A stretch of 64,000 nt of DNA from Leptodactylus fallax (GCA_947044405.1 CAMRHE010001104.1:124001-188000), one strand, 5' to 3'; counted from the first letter of the stretch, positions 38,871 to 51,000 are shown. Notes: generated from the letters alone by a model not told the origin. Numbers and translations are program-made.

Positions 38871-41800
38871 CTCCATCTCTACCGCCAGTGTACACTATAC
38901 ATATCAGTCCTCTCTCCTCCATCTCTACCGCCAGTGTACACTATACATATCAGTCCTCTCCTCCATCTCTACCGCCAGTGTACATTATACATATCAGTCC
39001 TCTCCTCCATCTCTACCGCCAGTGTACACTATACATATCAGTCCTCTCCTCCATCTCTACCGCCAGTGTACACTATACATATCAGTCCTCTCCTCCATCT
39101 CTACCGCCAGTGTACACTATACATATCAGTCCTCTCCTCCATCTCTACCGCCAGTGTACACTATACATATCAGTCCTCTCCTCCATCTCTACCGCCAGTG
39201 TACACTATACATATCAGTCCTCTCCTCCATCTCTACCGCCAGTGTACACTATACATATCAGTCCTCTCTCCTCCATCTCTACCGCCAGTGTACGCTATAC
39301 ATATCAGTCCTCTCTCCTCCATCTCTACCGCCAGTGTACACTATACATATTAGTCCTCTCTCCTCCATCTCTACCGCCAGTGTACACTATACATATCAGT
39401 CCTCTCCTCCATCTCTACCGCCAGTGTACACTATACATATCAGTCCTCTCCTCCATCTCTACCGCCAGTGTACACTATACATATCAGTCCTCTCCTCCAT
39501 CTCTACCGCCAGTGTATACTATACATATCAGTCCTCTCCTCCATCTCTACCGCCAGTGTACGCTATACATATCAGTCCTCTCCTCCATCTCTACCGCCAG
39601 TGTACGCTATACATATCAGTCCTCTCCTCCATCTCTACCGCCAGTGTACGCTATACATATCAGTCCTCTCCTCCATCTCTACCACCAGTGTACACTATAC
39701 ATATCAGTCCTCTCCTCCATCTCTACCGCCAGTGTACACTATACATATCAGTCCTCTCCTCCATCTCTACCGCCAGTGTACACTATACATATCAGTCCTC
39801 TCTCCTCCATCTCTACCGCCAGTGTACGCTATACATATCAGTCCTCTCCTCCATCTCTACCCCCAGTGTACACTATACATATCAGTCCTCTCCTCCATCT
39901 CTACCGCCAGTGTACACTATACATATCAGTCCTCTCTCCTCCATCTCTACCGCCAGTGTATACTATACATATCAGTCCTCTCTCCTCCATCTCTACCGCC
40001 AGTGTATACTATACATATCAGTCCTCTCTCCTCCATCTCTACCGCCAGTGTACACTATACATATCAGTCCTCTCTCCTCCATCTCTACCGCCAGTGCACA
40101 CTATACATATCAGTCCTCTCCTCCATCTCTACCGCCAGTGTACACTATACATATCAGTCCTCTCCTCCATCTCTACCGCCAGTGCACACTATACATATCA
40201 GTCCTCTCCTCCATCTCTACCCCCAGTGTACACTATACATATCAGTCCTCTCCTCCATCTCTACCGCCAGTGTACACTATACATATCAGTCCTCTCTCCT
40301 CCATCTCTACCGCCAGTGTACACTATACATATCAGTCCTCTCTCCTCCATCTCTACCGCCAGTGTACACTATACATATCAGTCCTCTCTCCTCCATCTCT
40401 ACCGCCAGTGTACACTATACATATCAGTCCTCTCTCCTCCATCTCTACCACCAGTGTACACTATACATATCAGTCCTCTCCTCCATCTCTACCGCCAGTG
40501 TACACTATACATATCAGTCCTCTCCTCCATCTCTACCGCCAGTGTACACTATACATATCAGTCCTCTCCTCCATCTCTACCGCCAGTGCACACTATACAT
40601 ATCAGTCCTCTCCTCCATCTCTACCACCAGTGTACACTATACATATCAGTCCTCTCCTCCATCTCTGCCGCCAGTGTACACTATACATATCAGTCCACTC
40701 CTCCATCTCTACCGCCAGTGTACACTATACATATCAGTCCTCTCCTCCATCTCTACCGCCAGTGTACACTATACATATCAGTCCTCTCCTCCATCTCTAC
40801 CACCAGTGTACGCTATACATATCAGTCCTCTCCTCCATCTCTACCGCCAGTGTACACTATACATATCAGTCCTCTCTCCTCCATCTCTACCGCCAGTGTA
40901 CACTATACATATCAGTCCTCTCTCCTCCATCTCTACCGCCAGTGTACACTATACATATCAGTCCTCTCTCCTCCATCTCTACCACCAGTGTACACTATAA
41001 ATATCAGTCCTCTCCTCCATCTCTACCGCCAGTGTACACTATACATCAGTCCTCTCTCCTCCATCTCTACCGCCAGTGTACACTATACATATCAGTCCTC
41101 TCTCCTCCATCTCTACCGCCAGTGTACACTATACATATCAGTCCTCTCTCCTCTATCTCTACCCCCAGTGTACACTATACATATCAGTCCTCTCCTCCAT
41201 CTCTACCACCATTGCACACTATACATATCAGTCCTCTCTCCTCCATCTCTACCGCCAGTGTACACTATACATATCAGTCCTCTCTCCTCCATCTCTACCG
41301 CCAGTGTATACTATACATATCAGTCCTCTCTCCTCCATCTCTACCGCCAGTGTATACTATACATATCAGTCCTCTCCTCCATCTCTACCGCCAGTGTACA
41401 CTATACATATCAGTCCTCTCCTCCATCTCTACCGCCAGTGTACACTATACATATCAGTCCTCTCCTCCATCTCTACCGCCAGTGTACACTATACATATCA
41501 GTCCTCTCCTCCATCTCTACCGCCAGTGTACACTATCCATATCAGTCCTCTCCTCCATCTCTACCGCCAGTGTACACTATACATATCAGTCCTCTCTCCT
41601 CCATCTCTACCGCCAGTGTACACTATACATATCAGTCCTCTCTCCTCCATCTCTACCGCCAGTGTACACTATACATATCAGTCCTCTCCTCCATCTCTAC
41701 CGCCAGTGTACACTATACATATCAGTCCTCTCTCCTCCATCTCTACCGCCAGTGTACACTATACATATCAGTCCTCTCTCCTCCATCTCTACCGCCAGTG

Positions 41801-42778
41801 TACACTATACATATCAGTCCTCTCTCCTCCATCTCTACCGCCAGTGTACACTATACATATCAGTCCTCTCCTCCATCTCTACCGCCAGTGTACACTATAC
41901 ATATCAGTCCTCTCTCCTCCATCTCTACCGCCAGTGTACACTATACATATCAGTCCTCTCTCCTCCATCTCTACCACCAGTGTACACTATACATATCAGT
42001 CCTCTCCTCCATCTCTACCACCAGTGTACACTATACATATCAGTCCTCTCCTCCATCTCTACCGCCAGTGTACACTATACATATCAGTCCTTTCTCCTCC
42101 ATCTCTACCACCAGTGTACACTATACATATCAGTCCTCTCTCCTCCATCTCTACCACCAGTGTACACTATACATATCAGTCCTCTCTCCTCCATCTCTAC
42201 CGCCAGTGTACACTATACATATCAGTCCTCTCTCCTCCATCTCTACCGCCAGTGTACACTATACATATCAGTCCTCTCCCCTCCATCTCTACCACCAGTG
42301 TATACTATACATATCAGTCCTCTCTCCTCCATCTCTACCGCCAGTGTACACTATATATATCAGTCCTCTCTCCTCCATCTCTACCACCAGTGTATACTAT
42401 ACATATCAGTCCTCTCCTCCATCTCTACCGCCAGTGTACACTATACATATCAGTCCTCTCTCCTCCATCTCTACCGCCAGTGTACACTATACATATCAGT
42501 CCTCTCTCCTCCATCTCTACCACCAGTGTACGCTATACATATCAGTCCTCTCTCCTCCATCTCTACCGCCAGTGTACACTATACATATCAGTCCTCTCTC
42601 CTCCATCTCTACCGCCAGTGTACACTATACATATCAGTCCTCTCCTCCATCTCTACCGCCAGTGTATACTATACATATCAGTCCTCTCTCCTCCATCTCT
42701 ACCGCCAGTGTACAGTATACATATCAGTCCTCTCTCCTCCATCTCTACCGCCAGTGTACATTATACATACCAGTTCTC
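38871..42778. repeat. 43/45-bp minisatellite, main array (about 88 units)
   Basis: Same unit as 36732-37271. The 43- and 45-bp forms are interspersed; common variants are ACCACCAGTG, GTACGCTATAC, GTATACTATAC and CCCCCAGTG. One unit lacks TAT (ATACATCAGTCC near 41043). Three long plus-strand frames run through it only because the unit has no stop. It ends in the L2 5' region, where GTACATTATACATACCAG degrades into unique sequence. Confidence 0.95.
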
Positions 42779-44169
42779 TGTTCTTCCTTTTCACATGTAC
42801 AGGTCTCTCACACTTTTTACCCCAATCCCTATATTTATTTTACCAGTGAAACCAAACATAAACATCCACATAAATCACTGAACCACCTTCTGTCTCTGTC
42901 TATTTTGCTCCTCCTAGCTGCTGGGGACATCTCTCCAAACCCTGGTCTTTCTTCTTTCAGTAACTTTTTGTCTTCCTGCACACATAGAAACCCTACAAAC
43001 CTCCTCAATATTCACTGTGCTCCCTCTCCTTATCTTTCTCCTGTCCCTTAAATCACCTGCTCAGTCTGTAACAAACTAGAATATATTAATGACTTATTCC
43101 TCAGTAAATCTCTCATCCTGCTCACCCTTACTGACCCCTGGATCCAGCAGTCTGATACGGCCTCCCCTGCTGCTCTGTCTCATGGTGGCCTACAATTCTC
43201 ACACACTTCTAGGTCTGACAACAGGCAGGGTGGAGGGGTAGGGTTACTTCTGGAACCGCAGTGCACTTTTCAGGCCATCCCACCGGTACCCTAACTCACA
43301 TTCCCCTCATTTGAGATCCATGTCATCAGATTTTTCCACCCACTCTCCTTATATGTAGCTGTGATCTACCGTCCCCCCGGCTCACCCTATCAAATTCTGG
43401 ATCACTTCGCTTCTTGGCTTCCCCTATTTTTATCCAGTGAAATTCCTCCCCTCATCATGGGTGACTTTAACATCCCCACTGACACCCCTGCCTCCCCAGC
43501 TGCCTCACAGTTTCTCTCAATAACCACTTCTTTTGGGTTTTCACAACTTTCCTCTACCGTCACACATGTAGATGGCAACACCATTGATCCCCCTCACCTA
43601 CCGCACCACTAATCCTCCTCAACTACCGCACCACTGATCCCCTCACCCACCACACCATTGATCCCCTCACCTACCAAACTTCATTCTGTTCTTATTCTCA
43701 TCATTTGAACCTGTTACAGAAGAGGAAGTCTCTCAGCTACTTTCTTCTTCTCGCCCTACGACCTGCAGTAGTGTCTCTAGTCTCTGTCGCCTGCTGTCAC
43801 GACTTACTTTACTAAAATATTTAACCTCTCTCTCTCTTCTGGAATTTTCCCTCTTCTTTCAAACATGCTGTCATAATCCCTCTACTGAAGAAATCCTCCT
43901 GACCCGTCCTGTGCTGCTAACTATCGACCTATCTCTAACCTCCCTTTCATCTCCAAAATCTTGGAACGCTTGGTCTATTCTCGTTTAATCCGCTATCTTT
44001 CTGCTAACTCTCTTCTTGACCCCTTGCAATCTGGCTTCCGCACTCTGCACTCTACTGAAACGGCCCTCACAAAAGTCTCCAATGATCTCCTGACGGCTAA
44101 ATCCAAAGGTGACTTCTCTCTTCTTATTCTTCTAGATCTCTCAGCAGCATTTGACACTGTTGACCATCA
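42779..44169 (+). pseudogene. L2-type LINE ORF2, copy B (N-terminus, endonuclease, RT start)
   Basis: The best-preserved L2 segment. A hydrophobic leader (LLSLSILLLLAA) precedes GDISPNPG at 42923-42946, the family's conserved GDIxPNPGP region. The endonuclease follows: SHGGLQFSHTSRSDNRQ, GGGVGLLLEPQ, VAVIYRPPGS at about 43360, LIMGDFNIP at 43451-43477. In-frame TAA stops lie at 43049 and 43292. The distal endonuclease and linker are largely deleted or degenerate. The frame resumes with [20 protein letters not shown] and [20 protein letters not shown], then [13 protein letters not shown] (RT motif A, about 44126-44164). The RT domain is then interrupted by 38-bp repeats, and its continuation lies at 47731-48028. 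It encodes no functional protein. Confidence 0.87.
43579..43680. repeat. Degenerate short tandem repeat inside L2 copy B
   Basis: CACCATTGATCCCC and CACCACTGATCCCC variants in imperfect units of about 24 bp, homologous to 37897-38030 but one unit shorter. Confidence 0.7.
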
Positions 44170-44385
44170 ACTCCTCCTCACTATGCTCCGCTCTGTCGGC
44201 CTCACAGACTCCACCTCACTATGCTCCGCTCTGTCGGCCTCACGGACTCCTCCTCACTATGCTCCGCTCTGTCAGCCTCACGGACGCCTCCTCACTATGC
44301 TCCGCTCTGTCGGCCTCACGGACGCCTCCTCACTATGCTCCGCTCTGTCGGCCTCACGGACGCCTCCTCACTATGCTCCGCTCTG
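44170..44385. repeat. 38-bp L2-derived minisatellite, block 2
   Basis: About 6 units, starting within the L2 codons after DTVDHQ as in block 1, and ending at CTCTG joined to GACGCTTGG, which is upstream L2 sequence. Confidence 0.92.
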
Positions 44386-44590
44386 GACGCTTGGTCTATT
44401 CTCGTTTAATCCGCTATCTTTCTGCTAACTCTCTTCTTGACCCCTTACAATCTGGCTTCCGCACTCTGCACTCTACTGAAACGGCCCTCACAAATGTCTC
44501 CAATGATCTCCTGACGGCTAAATCCAAAGGTGACTTATCTCTTCTTATTCTTCTAGATCTCTCAGCAGCATTTGACACTGTTGACCATCA
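44386..44590 (+). pseudogene. Partial tandem duplication of L2 RT segment
   Basis: It repeats about 43966-44169: [53 protein letters not shown]. It shares the frame-keeping sequence with copy B, apart from substitutions such as AAATGTC for AAAGTC-type codons. The join at 44385/44386 restarts L2 about 420 bp upstream, so a unit of L2 plus 38-bp repeats was duplicated in tandem. Confidence 0.88.
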
Positions 44591-45333
44591 ACTCCTCCTC
44601 ACTATGCTCCGCTCTGTCGGCCTCATAGACTCCACCTCACTATGCTCCGCTCTGTCAGCCTCACGGGCGCCTCCTCACTATGCTCCGCTCTGTCGGCCTC
44701 ACGGACTCCTCCTCACTATGCTCCGCTCTGTCAGCCTCACGGACGCCTCCTCACTATGCTCCGCTCTGTCGGCCTCACTGACTCCTCCACACTATGCTCC
44801 GCTATGTCAGCTCACAGATGCCTCCTCACTATGCTCCGCTCTGTCAGCCTCACGGACCCCTCCTCACTATGTTCCGCTCTGTCGCCCTCACGGACTCCTT
44901 CTCACTATGTTCCGCTCTGTCGGCCTCACGGCCTCCCCTTCACTATGCTCCGCTCTGTCGGCCTCACGGACTCCTCACTATGTTCCGCTCTGTCGGCCTC
45001 ACGGACTCCTCCTCACTATGCTCCGCTCTGTCGGCCTCACGGACTCCTCACTATGTTCCGCTCTGTCGGCCTCACGGACTCCTCCACACTATGCTCTGCT
45101 ATGTCGGCTCACAGATGCCTCCTCACTATGCTCCGCTCTGTCAGCCTCACGGACTCCTCCTCACTATGCTCCGCTCTGTTGGCCTCACTGACTCCTCCAC
45201 ACTATGCTCCGCTATGTCGGCTCACAGATGCCTCCTCACTATGCTCCGCTCTGTCAGCCTCACGGACCCCTCCTCATTATGCTCCGCTCTGTCGGCCTCA
45301 CGGACTCCTCCTCACTATGTTCCGCTCTGTCGG
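44591..45333. repeat. 38-bp L2-derived minisatellite, block 3 (left of LTR)
   Basis: About 19-20 units, including a recurrent 37-bp variant GCTATGTCGGCTCACAGATG. Interrupted at 45333 by the solo LTR; the array resumes in register at 46289. Confidence 0.93.
45329..45333. repeat. 5-bp target duplication GTCGG, left copy
   Basis: GTCGG precedes the TG end of the LTR and recurs at 46284-46288. Removing the LTR and one copy restores a normal 38-bp unit (CTGTCGGCCTCACGG). Confidence 0.9.
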
Positions 45334-45425
45334 TGTATTGCAAAATAGCAGCCCTTGACAAAATGGTTGCTTATGACAAGATGTTTATAATAGCCAGGCC
45401 ATAAGTAACCTTAATTTGAACCCGG

Positions 45426-45431
45426 TATAAA
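45426..45431 (+). promoter_or_regulatory. TATA-like box in the LTR
   Basis: TATAAA about 95 bp into the LTR, the usual zone for a U3 promoter but close to the 5' end. A second weaker TATAAG lies near 45667. Activity is inferred. Confidence 0.4.
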
Positions 45432-45902
45432 GTAATGTCTATATACTCTGTTTAAGGACATATCTATACCAACCAGATCAACAGGTTATCTTTGTATGTC
45501 CATACTGATTAGATCAAAAGAGCAACTCTGTTTAAAACGTATATGTCACAAGACATATTCTAGTGAAAACTGGCCCCTTCCACATGAATATGATCTTGGA
45601 GATAAGTGAGGCCTTACAGAGGTGTATCACTTCTGTAGACGCCCACTTTATGACACACACAAAGGGTATAAGATGGGAAAACATCCCCCAGCCTAGAGAG
45701 ATGAAATCCTGACAGCGGTGATTGGGGACGCCTGGTTCTGCTTGATGGTACCTGTCATATGGCTGAGTGATGCTTCCTACTGATACCCTTATCAGAACTC
45801 CTCTATGAAGCTTGACAGTGTTGTAAGTATTTGATTTGATCACCTTGCTATACCTGTTGTATTGTAAGTGTTGAATATATCATAGTTTGATTGACTTTTG
45901 AT

Positions 45903-46014
45903 ATTTGATATACCTTGCTTTATTGCTAGTGTTGAATATACCTCGCTTTATTGCTAGTGTTGAATATACCTCGCTTTATTGCTAGTGTTGAATATACCTT
46001 GCTTTATTGCAAGT
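45903..46014. repeat. 28-bp tandem repeat within the LTR (about 4 copies)
   Basis: GTTGAATATACC(T/C)CGCTTT followed by ATTGCTAGT repeats with period 28 (starts at 45931, 45959 and 45987, with a diverged copy before). Such U3/R repeats are common in LTRs. Confidence 0.88.
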
Positions 46015-46184
46015 TTTGATTAAGTCACAGTTTGACTAAATTTGATTGTACCTTGCTATACCTACGGTATTGCAAGGTTTGATTATACCTTCTAATATCT
46101 GTTATACTTTTCCTTGTTATAAGACCTTTTGCTATACTCTTCTTCGTGAAATGTTACCTTTTTCTATCTTCTTATACTCTTCTT

Positions 46185-46190
46185 AATAAA
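46185..46190 (+). terminator. LTR polyadenylation signal AATAAA
   Basis: AATAAA about 95 bases before the LTR 3' end, consistent with the R/U5 region of a plus-strand LTR. Confidence 0.6.
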
Positions 46191-46283
46191 ATGTTAAGCT
46201 ATTTGGCGATAGTCTAGTGTTTTTACTCTATAACTTTATTCTATTACACGGAATTCAAAGAATCTGTTTCATTTGGCAATACA

Positions 46284-46288
46284 GTCGG
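46284..46288. repeat. 5-bp target duplication GTCGG, right copy
   Basis: Matches 45329-45333 and directly follows the CA end of the LTR. Confidence 0.9.
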
Positions 46289-47730
46289 CCTCACGGACTC
46301 CTCCTCACTATGTTCCGCTCTGTCGGCCTCACGGACTCCTCCACACTATGCTCCGCTCTGTCGGCCTCACGGACTCCTCCTCACTATGCTCCGCTCTGTC
46401 GGCCACACTGACTCCTCCACACTATGCTCCGCTCTGTCGGCCTCACTGACTCCTCCACACTATGCTCCGCTATGTCGGCTCACAGATGCCTCCTCACTAT
46501 GCTCCGCTCTGTCAGCCTCACGGACCCCTCCTCATTATGCTCCGCTCTGTCGGCCTCACGGACTCCTCCTCACTATGTTCCGCTCTGTCGGCCTCACGGA
46601 CTTCTCCTCACTATGCTCCGCTCTGTCAGCCTCACGGACTCCTCCTCACTATGCTCCGCTATGTCGGCCTCACAGACTCCTCCTCACTATGTTCCGCTCT
46701 GTCGGCCTCACGGACTCCTCCACACTATGCTCCGCTATGTCGGCTCACAGATGCCTCCTCACTATGCTCCGCTCTGTCAGCCTCACGGACTCCTCCTCAT
46801 TATGCTCCGCTCTGTCGGCCTCACAGACTCCTCCTCACTATGTTCCGCTCTGTCGGCCTCACGGACTCCTCCTCACTATGTTCCGCTCTGTCGGCCTCAC
46901 GGACGCCTCCTCACTATGCTCCGCTCTGTCGGCCTCACGGACTCCTCCTCACTATGCTCCGCTCTGTCGGCCTCACAGACTCCTCCTCACTATGTTCCGC
47001 TCTGTCGGCCTCACGGACTCCTCCACACTATGCTCCGCTATGTCGGCTCACAGATGCCTCCTCACTATGCTCCGCTCTGTCAGCCTCACGGACTCCTCCT
47101 CATTATGCTCCGCTCTGTCGGCCTCACAGACTCCTCCTCACTATGTTCCGCTCTGTTGGCCTCACGGACTCCTCCTCACTATGTTCCGCTCTGTCGGCCT
47201 CACGGACTCCTCCTCACTATGTTCCGCTCTGTCGGCCTCACGGACTCCTCCTCACTATGTTCCGCTCTGTCGGCCTCACGGACTCCTCCTCACTATGTTC
47301 CGCTCTGTCGGCCTCACGGACTTCTCCTCACTATGCTCTGCTCTGTCGGCCTCACGGACTCCTCCTCACTATGCTCCGCTCTGTCGGCCTCACGGACTTC
47401 CCCTCACTATGCTCCGCTCTGTCGGCCTCACGGACTACCCCTCACTATGCTCCGCTCTGTCGGCCTCACGGACTCCTCCTCACTATGTTCCGCTCTGTCG
47501 GCCTCACGGACTCCTCCTCACTATGCTCCGCTCTGTCGGCCTCATGGACTCCTCCTCACTATGTTCCGCTCTGTCGGCCTCACGGACTCCTCCTCACTAT
47601 GCTCCGCTCTGTCGGCCTCATGGACTCCTCCTCACTATGTTCCGCTCTGTCGGCCTCACGGACTCCTCCTCACTATGCTCCGCTCTGTCGGCCTCTCCCT
47701 CACTATGTTCCGCTCTGTCGGCCTCACGGA
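46284..47730. repeat. 38-bp L2-derived minisatellite, block 3 continued (right of LTR)
   Basis: About 38 units with subtypes TATGTTCCG/TATGCTCCG and the 37-bp GCTATGTCGGCTCACAGATG. An eight-unit higher-order repeat of 303 bp is visible (46721 and 47024). The last unit runs without a break into L2 RT sequence (GGACACCGCTCTCTCCTGG). Confidence 0.93.
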
Positions 47731-48028
47731 CACCGCTCTCTCCTGGTTCTCCTCTTATCTCTCTGACCACACTTTCTGTGTATCATTTGCAGGCTCTGTT
47801 TCTTCCCCTTGCCGTTGGGGTTCCTCAGGGCTCGGTCCTAGGTCCTCTGCTCTTCTCCCTCTACATAGCCCCCATTGGACAAACCATCACCAGATTTGGC
47901 TTCTGGTACCATCTTTATGCTGATGACACCCAATTATATACGTCATCCCGTGACATCACCCCTGCACTAATACAGAACACCAGTGACTGTCTCTCTGCTG
48001 TCTCAAATGTCATGTCTTCTCTTTATCT
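47731..48028 (+). pseudogene. L2-type LINE reverse transcriptase core (motifs B and C)
   Basis: Continuation of the RT domain interrupted at 44170. It starts with [15 protein letters not shown], has a frame break around 47800-47815 (PCRWGSSG in one frame, then [20 protein letters not shown] in another), then [13 protein letters not shown] with the catalytic YADD at 47916-47927, and SSLYL at the end. Sequence then changes abruptly into the 39-bp array. The thumb and C-terminus of L2 and its 3' end are not seen. Together with copy B it shows one ancestral L2 element opened up by repeat growth. Confidence 0.88.
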
Positions 48029-51000
48029 GGGATTAACTGTACACCCAATACACTGCCGACAGCCCCCCGGGATTAGATGTACACCCCATACACTGCTGAG
48101 ACACCCTGGGATTAGGTGTACACCCGATACACCCCCGGGATTAGGTGTCCACCCCATACACTGCCGACACACCCTGAGATTAGGTGTACACCCGATACAC
48201 TGCCGACACCCCCCCCCCCCGGGATTAGCTGTACACCCGAAGCACTGCCAACACACCCCCGGGATTAGCTGTACTACCGATACACCCCCCGGATTAGCTG
48301 TACACCCGATGCACTGCTGACACCCCCCCGGGATTAGCTGTACTACCGATACACCCCCAGGATTAGCTGTACACCCGATGCACTGCCGACAAATCCCCGG
48401 GATTAGCTGTACACCCGATACACTTCCGACAGACCCCCGGGATTAGCTGTACACCCGATACACTGCCGACACCACCCAGAATTAGCTGTACACCCGATAC
48501 ACTGCCGACACACCCCTGGCATTAGCTGTACACCCGATACACTGCCGACAGACCCCCGGGATTAGCTGCACTACCGATACACCCCCGGGATTAGCTGTAC
48601 ACCCGATACACTGCCGACAGACCCCTGGGATTAGCTGTACACCCGATACACTGCCGACAGACCCCCAGGATTAGCTGTACACCCGATATACTGCCGACAG
48701 ACCCCGGGTTTAGCTGTACACCCGATACACAGCCGACACACCCCTGGTATTAGCTGTACTACCGATACACCCCCGGGATTAGCTTTACACCCGATACACT
48801 GCCAACACACCCCCAGGATTAGCTGTACACCCGATACACTGCCGACAGACCCCGGGATTAGCTGTACACCCGATACACTACCGACAGACCCCCGGGATTA
48901 GCTGTACACCCGATACACTGCCGACACACCCCCGGGATTAGCTGTACACCCGATACACTGCCGACACCCCCCGGGATTAGCTGTACACCCGATACACTGC
49001 CGACACCCCCCCCGGCATTAGCTGTACTCCCGATACACTGCCGACACCCCCCCCCCGGGATTAGCTGTACTCCTGATACACCCCCAGGATTAGCTGTACA
49101 CCCGATACACTGCTGACACACCCCCGGGATTAGCTGTACTCCTGATACACTGCTGACACACCCCTGGGATTAGCTATACTCCCAATTCACTGCCGACACA
49201 CCCCCGGGAATAGCTGTACTCCTGATACACCCCCAGGATTAGCTGTACACCCAATACACTGCTGACACACCCCCGGGATTAGCTGTACTCCTGATACACT
49301 GCTGACACACCCCTGGGATTAGCTGTACACCCGATACACTGCCGACACACCCCTGGGATTAGCTGTACACCCGATACACTGCTGACACACCCCCGGGATT
49401 AGCTGTACACCCGATACATTGCCGACACACCCCTGGGATTAGCTGTAAACCCCATACACTGCTGACACACCCTGGGATTAGCTGTATACCCGATACACTG
49501 CCGACCCCCCGCCTGGGATTAACTGTACACCCCATACACTAACGACACACCCCCAGGATTAGGTGTACACCCAAAACACCCCCGGGATTAGCTGTACACC
49601 CGTTACACTGCCGACACCCCCCGGGATTAGCTGTACACCCCATACACTAACGACACACCCCCAGGATTAGGTGTACGCCCGAAACACCCCTGGGATTAGG
49701 TATACAACCGATAAACTGCCGACAGACCCCCGGGATTAGCTGTACTCCTGATACACTGCCAACACACCCCCGGGATTAGCTGTACTCCCAATACACTGCC
49801 AACACCCCCCCCCCCCCCCCGGGATTAGCTGTACTCCTGATACACCGCCAGGATTAGCTGTACACCCGATACACTGCTGACACACCCCCGGGATTAGCTG
49901 TACTCCCGATACACTGCCGACACACCCCTGGGATTAGCTGTACTCCCAATTCACTGCCGACACACCCCCGGGAATAGCTGTACACCCGATACACTGCCGA
50001 CCCCCCCCCCCCCCCTTCCCCGGGATTAGCTGTACACCCCATACACTAACGACACACCCCCAGGATTAGGTGTACACCCGAAACACCCCCGGGATTAGGT
50101 ATACATCCGATACACTGCCGACAGACCCATGGGATTAGCTGTACACCCGATACACTGCCAACAGACCCCCGGGATTAGCTGTACACCCGATACACTGCCG
50201 ACACACCCCCGGGATTAGCTGTACACCCGATACACTGCCGACACACCCCCGGGATTAGCTATACACCCGATACACTGCCGACAACCTTGGGATTAGCTGT
50301 ACTCCCAATATACTGCTGACACCCCCCCCCCCCCCCCGGGATTAACTGTACTCCCGATACACTGCTGACATCCCCCGGGGATTAGCTGTACACCCGATAC
50401 ACTGCCGACACCCCCCCGGGATTAGCTGTACACCCGATACACTGCCGACACCCCCCGGGATTAGCTGTACACCCGATACACTGCCAACACCCCCCCGGGA
50501 TTAGCTGTACACCCCATACACCCCCAGGATTAGCTGTACACCCGATACACTGCTGACACACCCCCGGGATTAGCTGTACTCCCGATACACTGCCGACACA
50601 CCCCTGGGATTAGCTGTACTCCCAATTCACTGCCGACACACCCCCGGGAATAGCTGTACACCCGATACACTGCCGACCCCCCCCCCCTTCCCCGGGATTA
50701 GCTGTACACCCCATAAACTAACGACACACCCCCAGGATTAGGTGTACACCCGAAACACCCCCGGGATTAGGTATACACCCGATACACTGCCGACAGACCC
50801 CTGGGATTAGCTGTACACCCGATACACTGCCGACAGACCCCCGGGATTAGCTGTACACCCGATACACTGCCGACACACCCCCGGGATTAGCTGTACACCC
50901 GATACACTGCCGACACCCCCCTGGGATTAGCTATACACCCGATACACTGCCGACAACCTTGGGATTAGCTGTACTCCCAATATACTGCTGACACCCCCCC

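Larger units (their letters stand above)
45334..46283 (+). mobile_element. Solo LTR (950 bp) of an LTR retrotransposon
   Basis: It starts TGTATTGCAAAA and ends TTTGGCAATACA: the TG...CA ends of an LTR, with a perfect 8-bp terminal inverted repeat TGTATTGC/GCAATACA (11 of 12 over twelve bases). It is flanked by a GTCGG 5-bp target duplication and lies in the middle of a 38-bp array. A TATAAA lies at 45426-45431 and AATAAA at 46185-46190, so orientation is plus. There is no internal coding region, primer-binding site or second LTR, so it is a solo LTR left by recombination. The 5-bp duplication fits Gypsy, ERV or BEL-type integrases; the family is not identified. Small open frames inside are not supported. 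Confidence 0.92.

Noticed and set aside
38492..43051. Plus-strand frames of about 1,500 codons ([14 protein letters not shown] repeats)
   Set aside because: Translation of the 43/45-bp array fused to L2 fragments; three parallel frames are open and only the last part is true L2 protein.
45532..45843. Minus-strand 103-codon frame inside the solo LTR
   Set aside because: Lies within LTR U3/R-like sequence, with no similarity that I recognise and no transcript signal on that strand.
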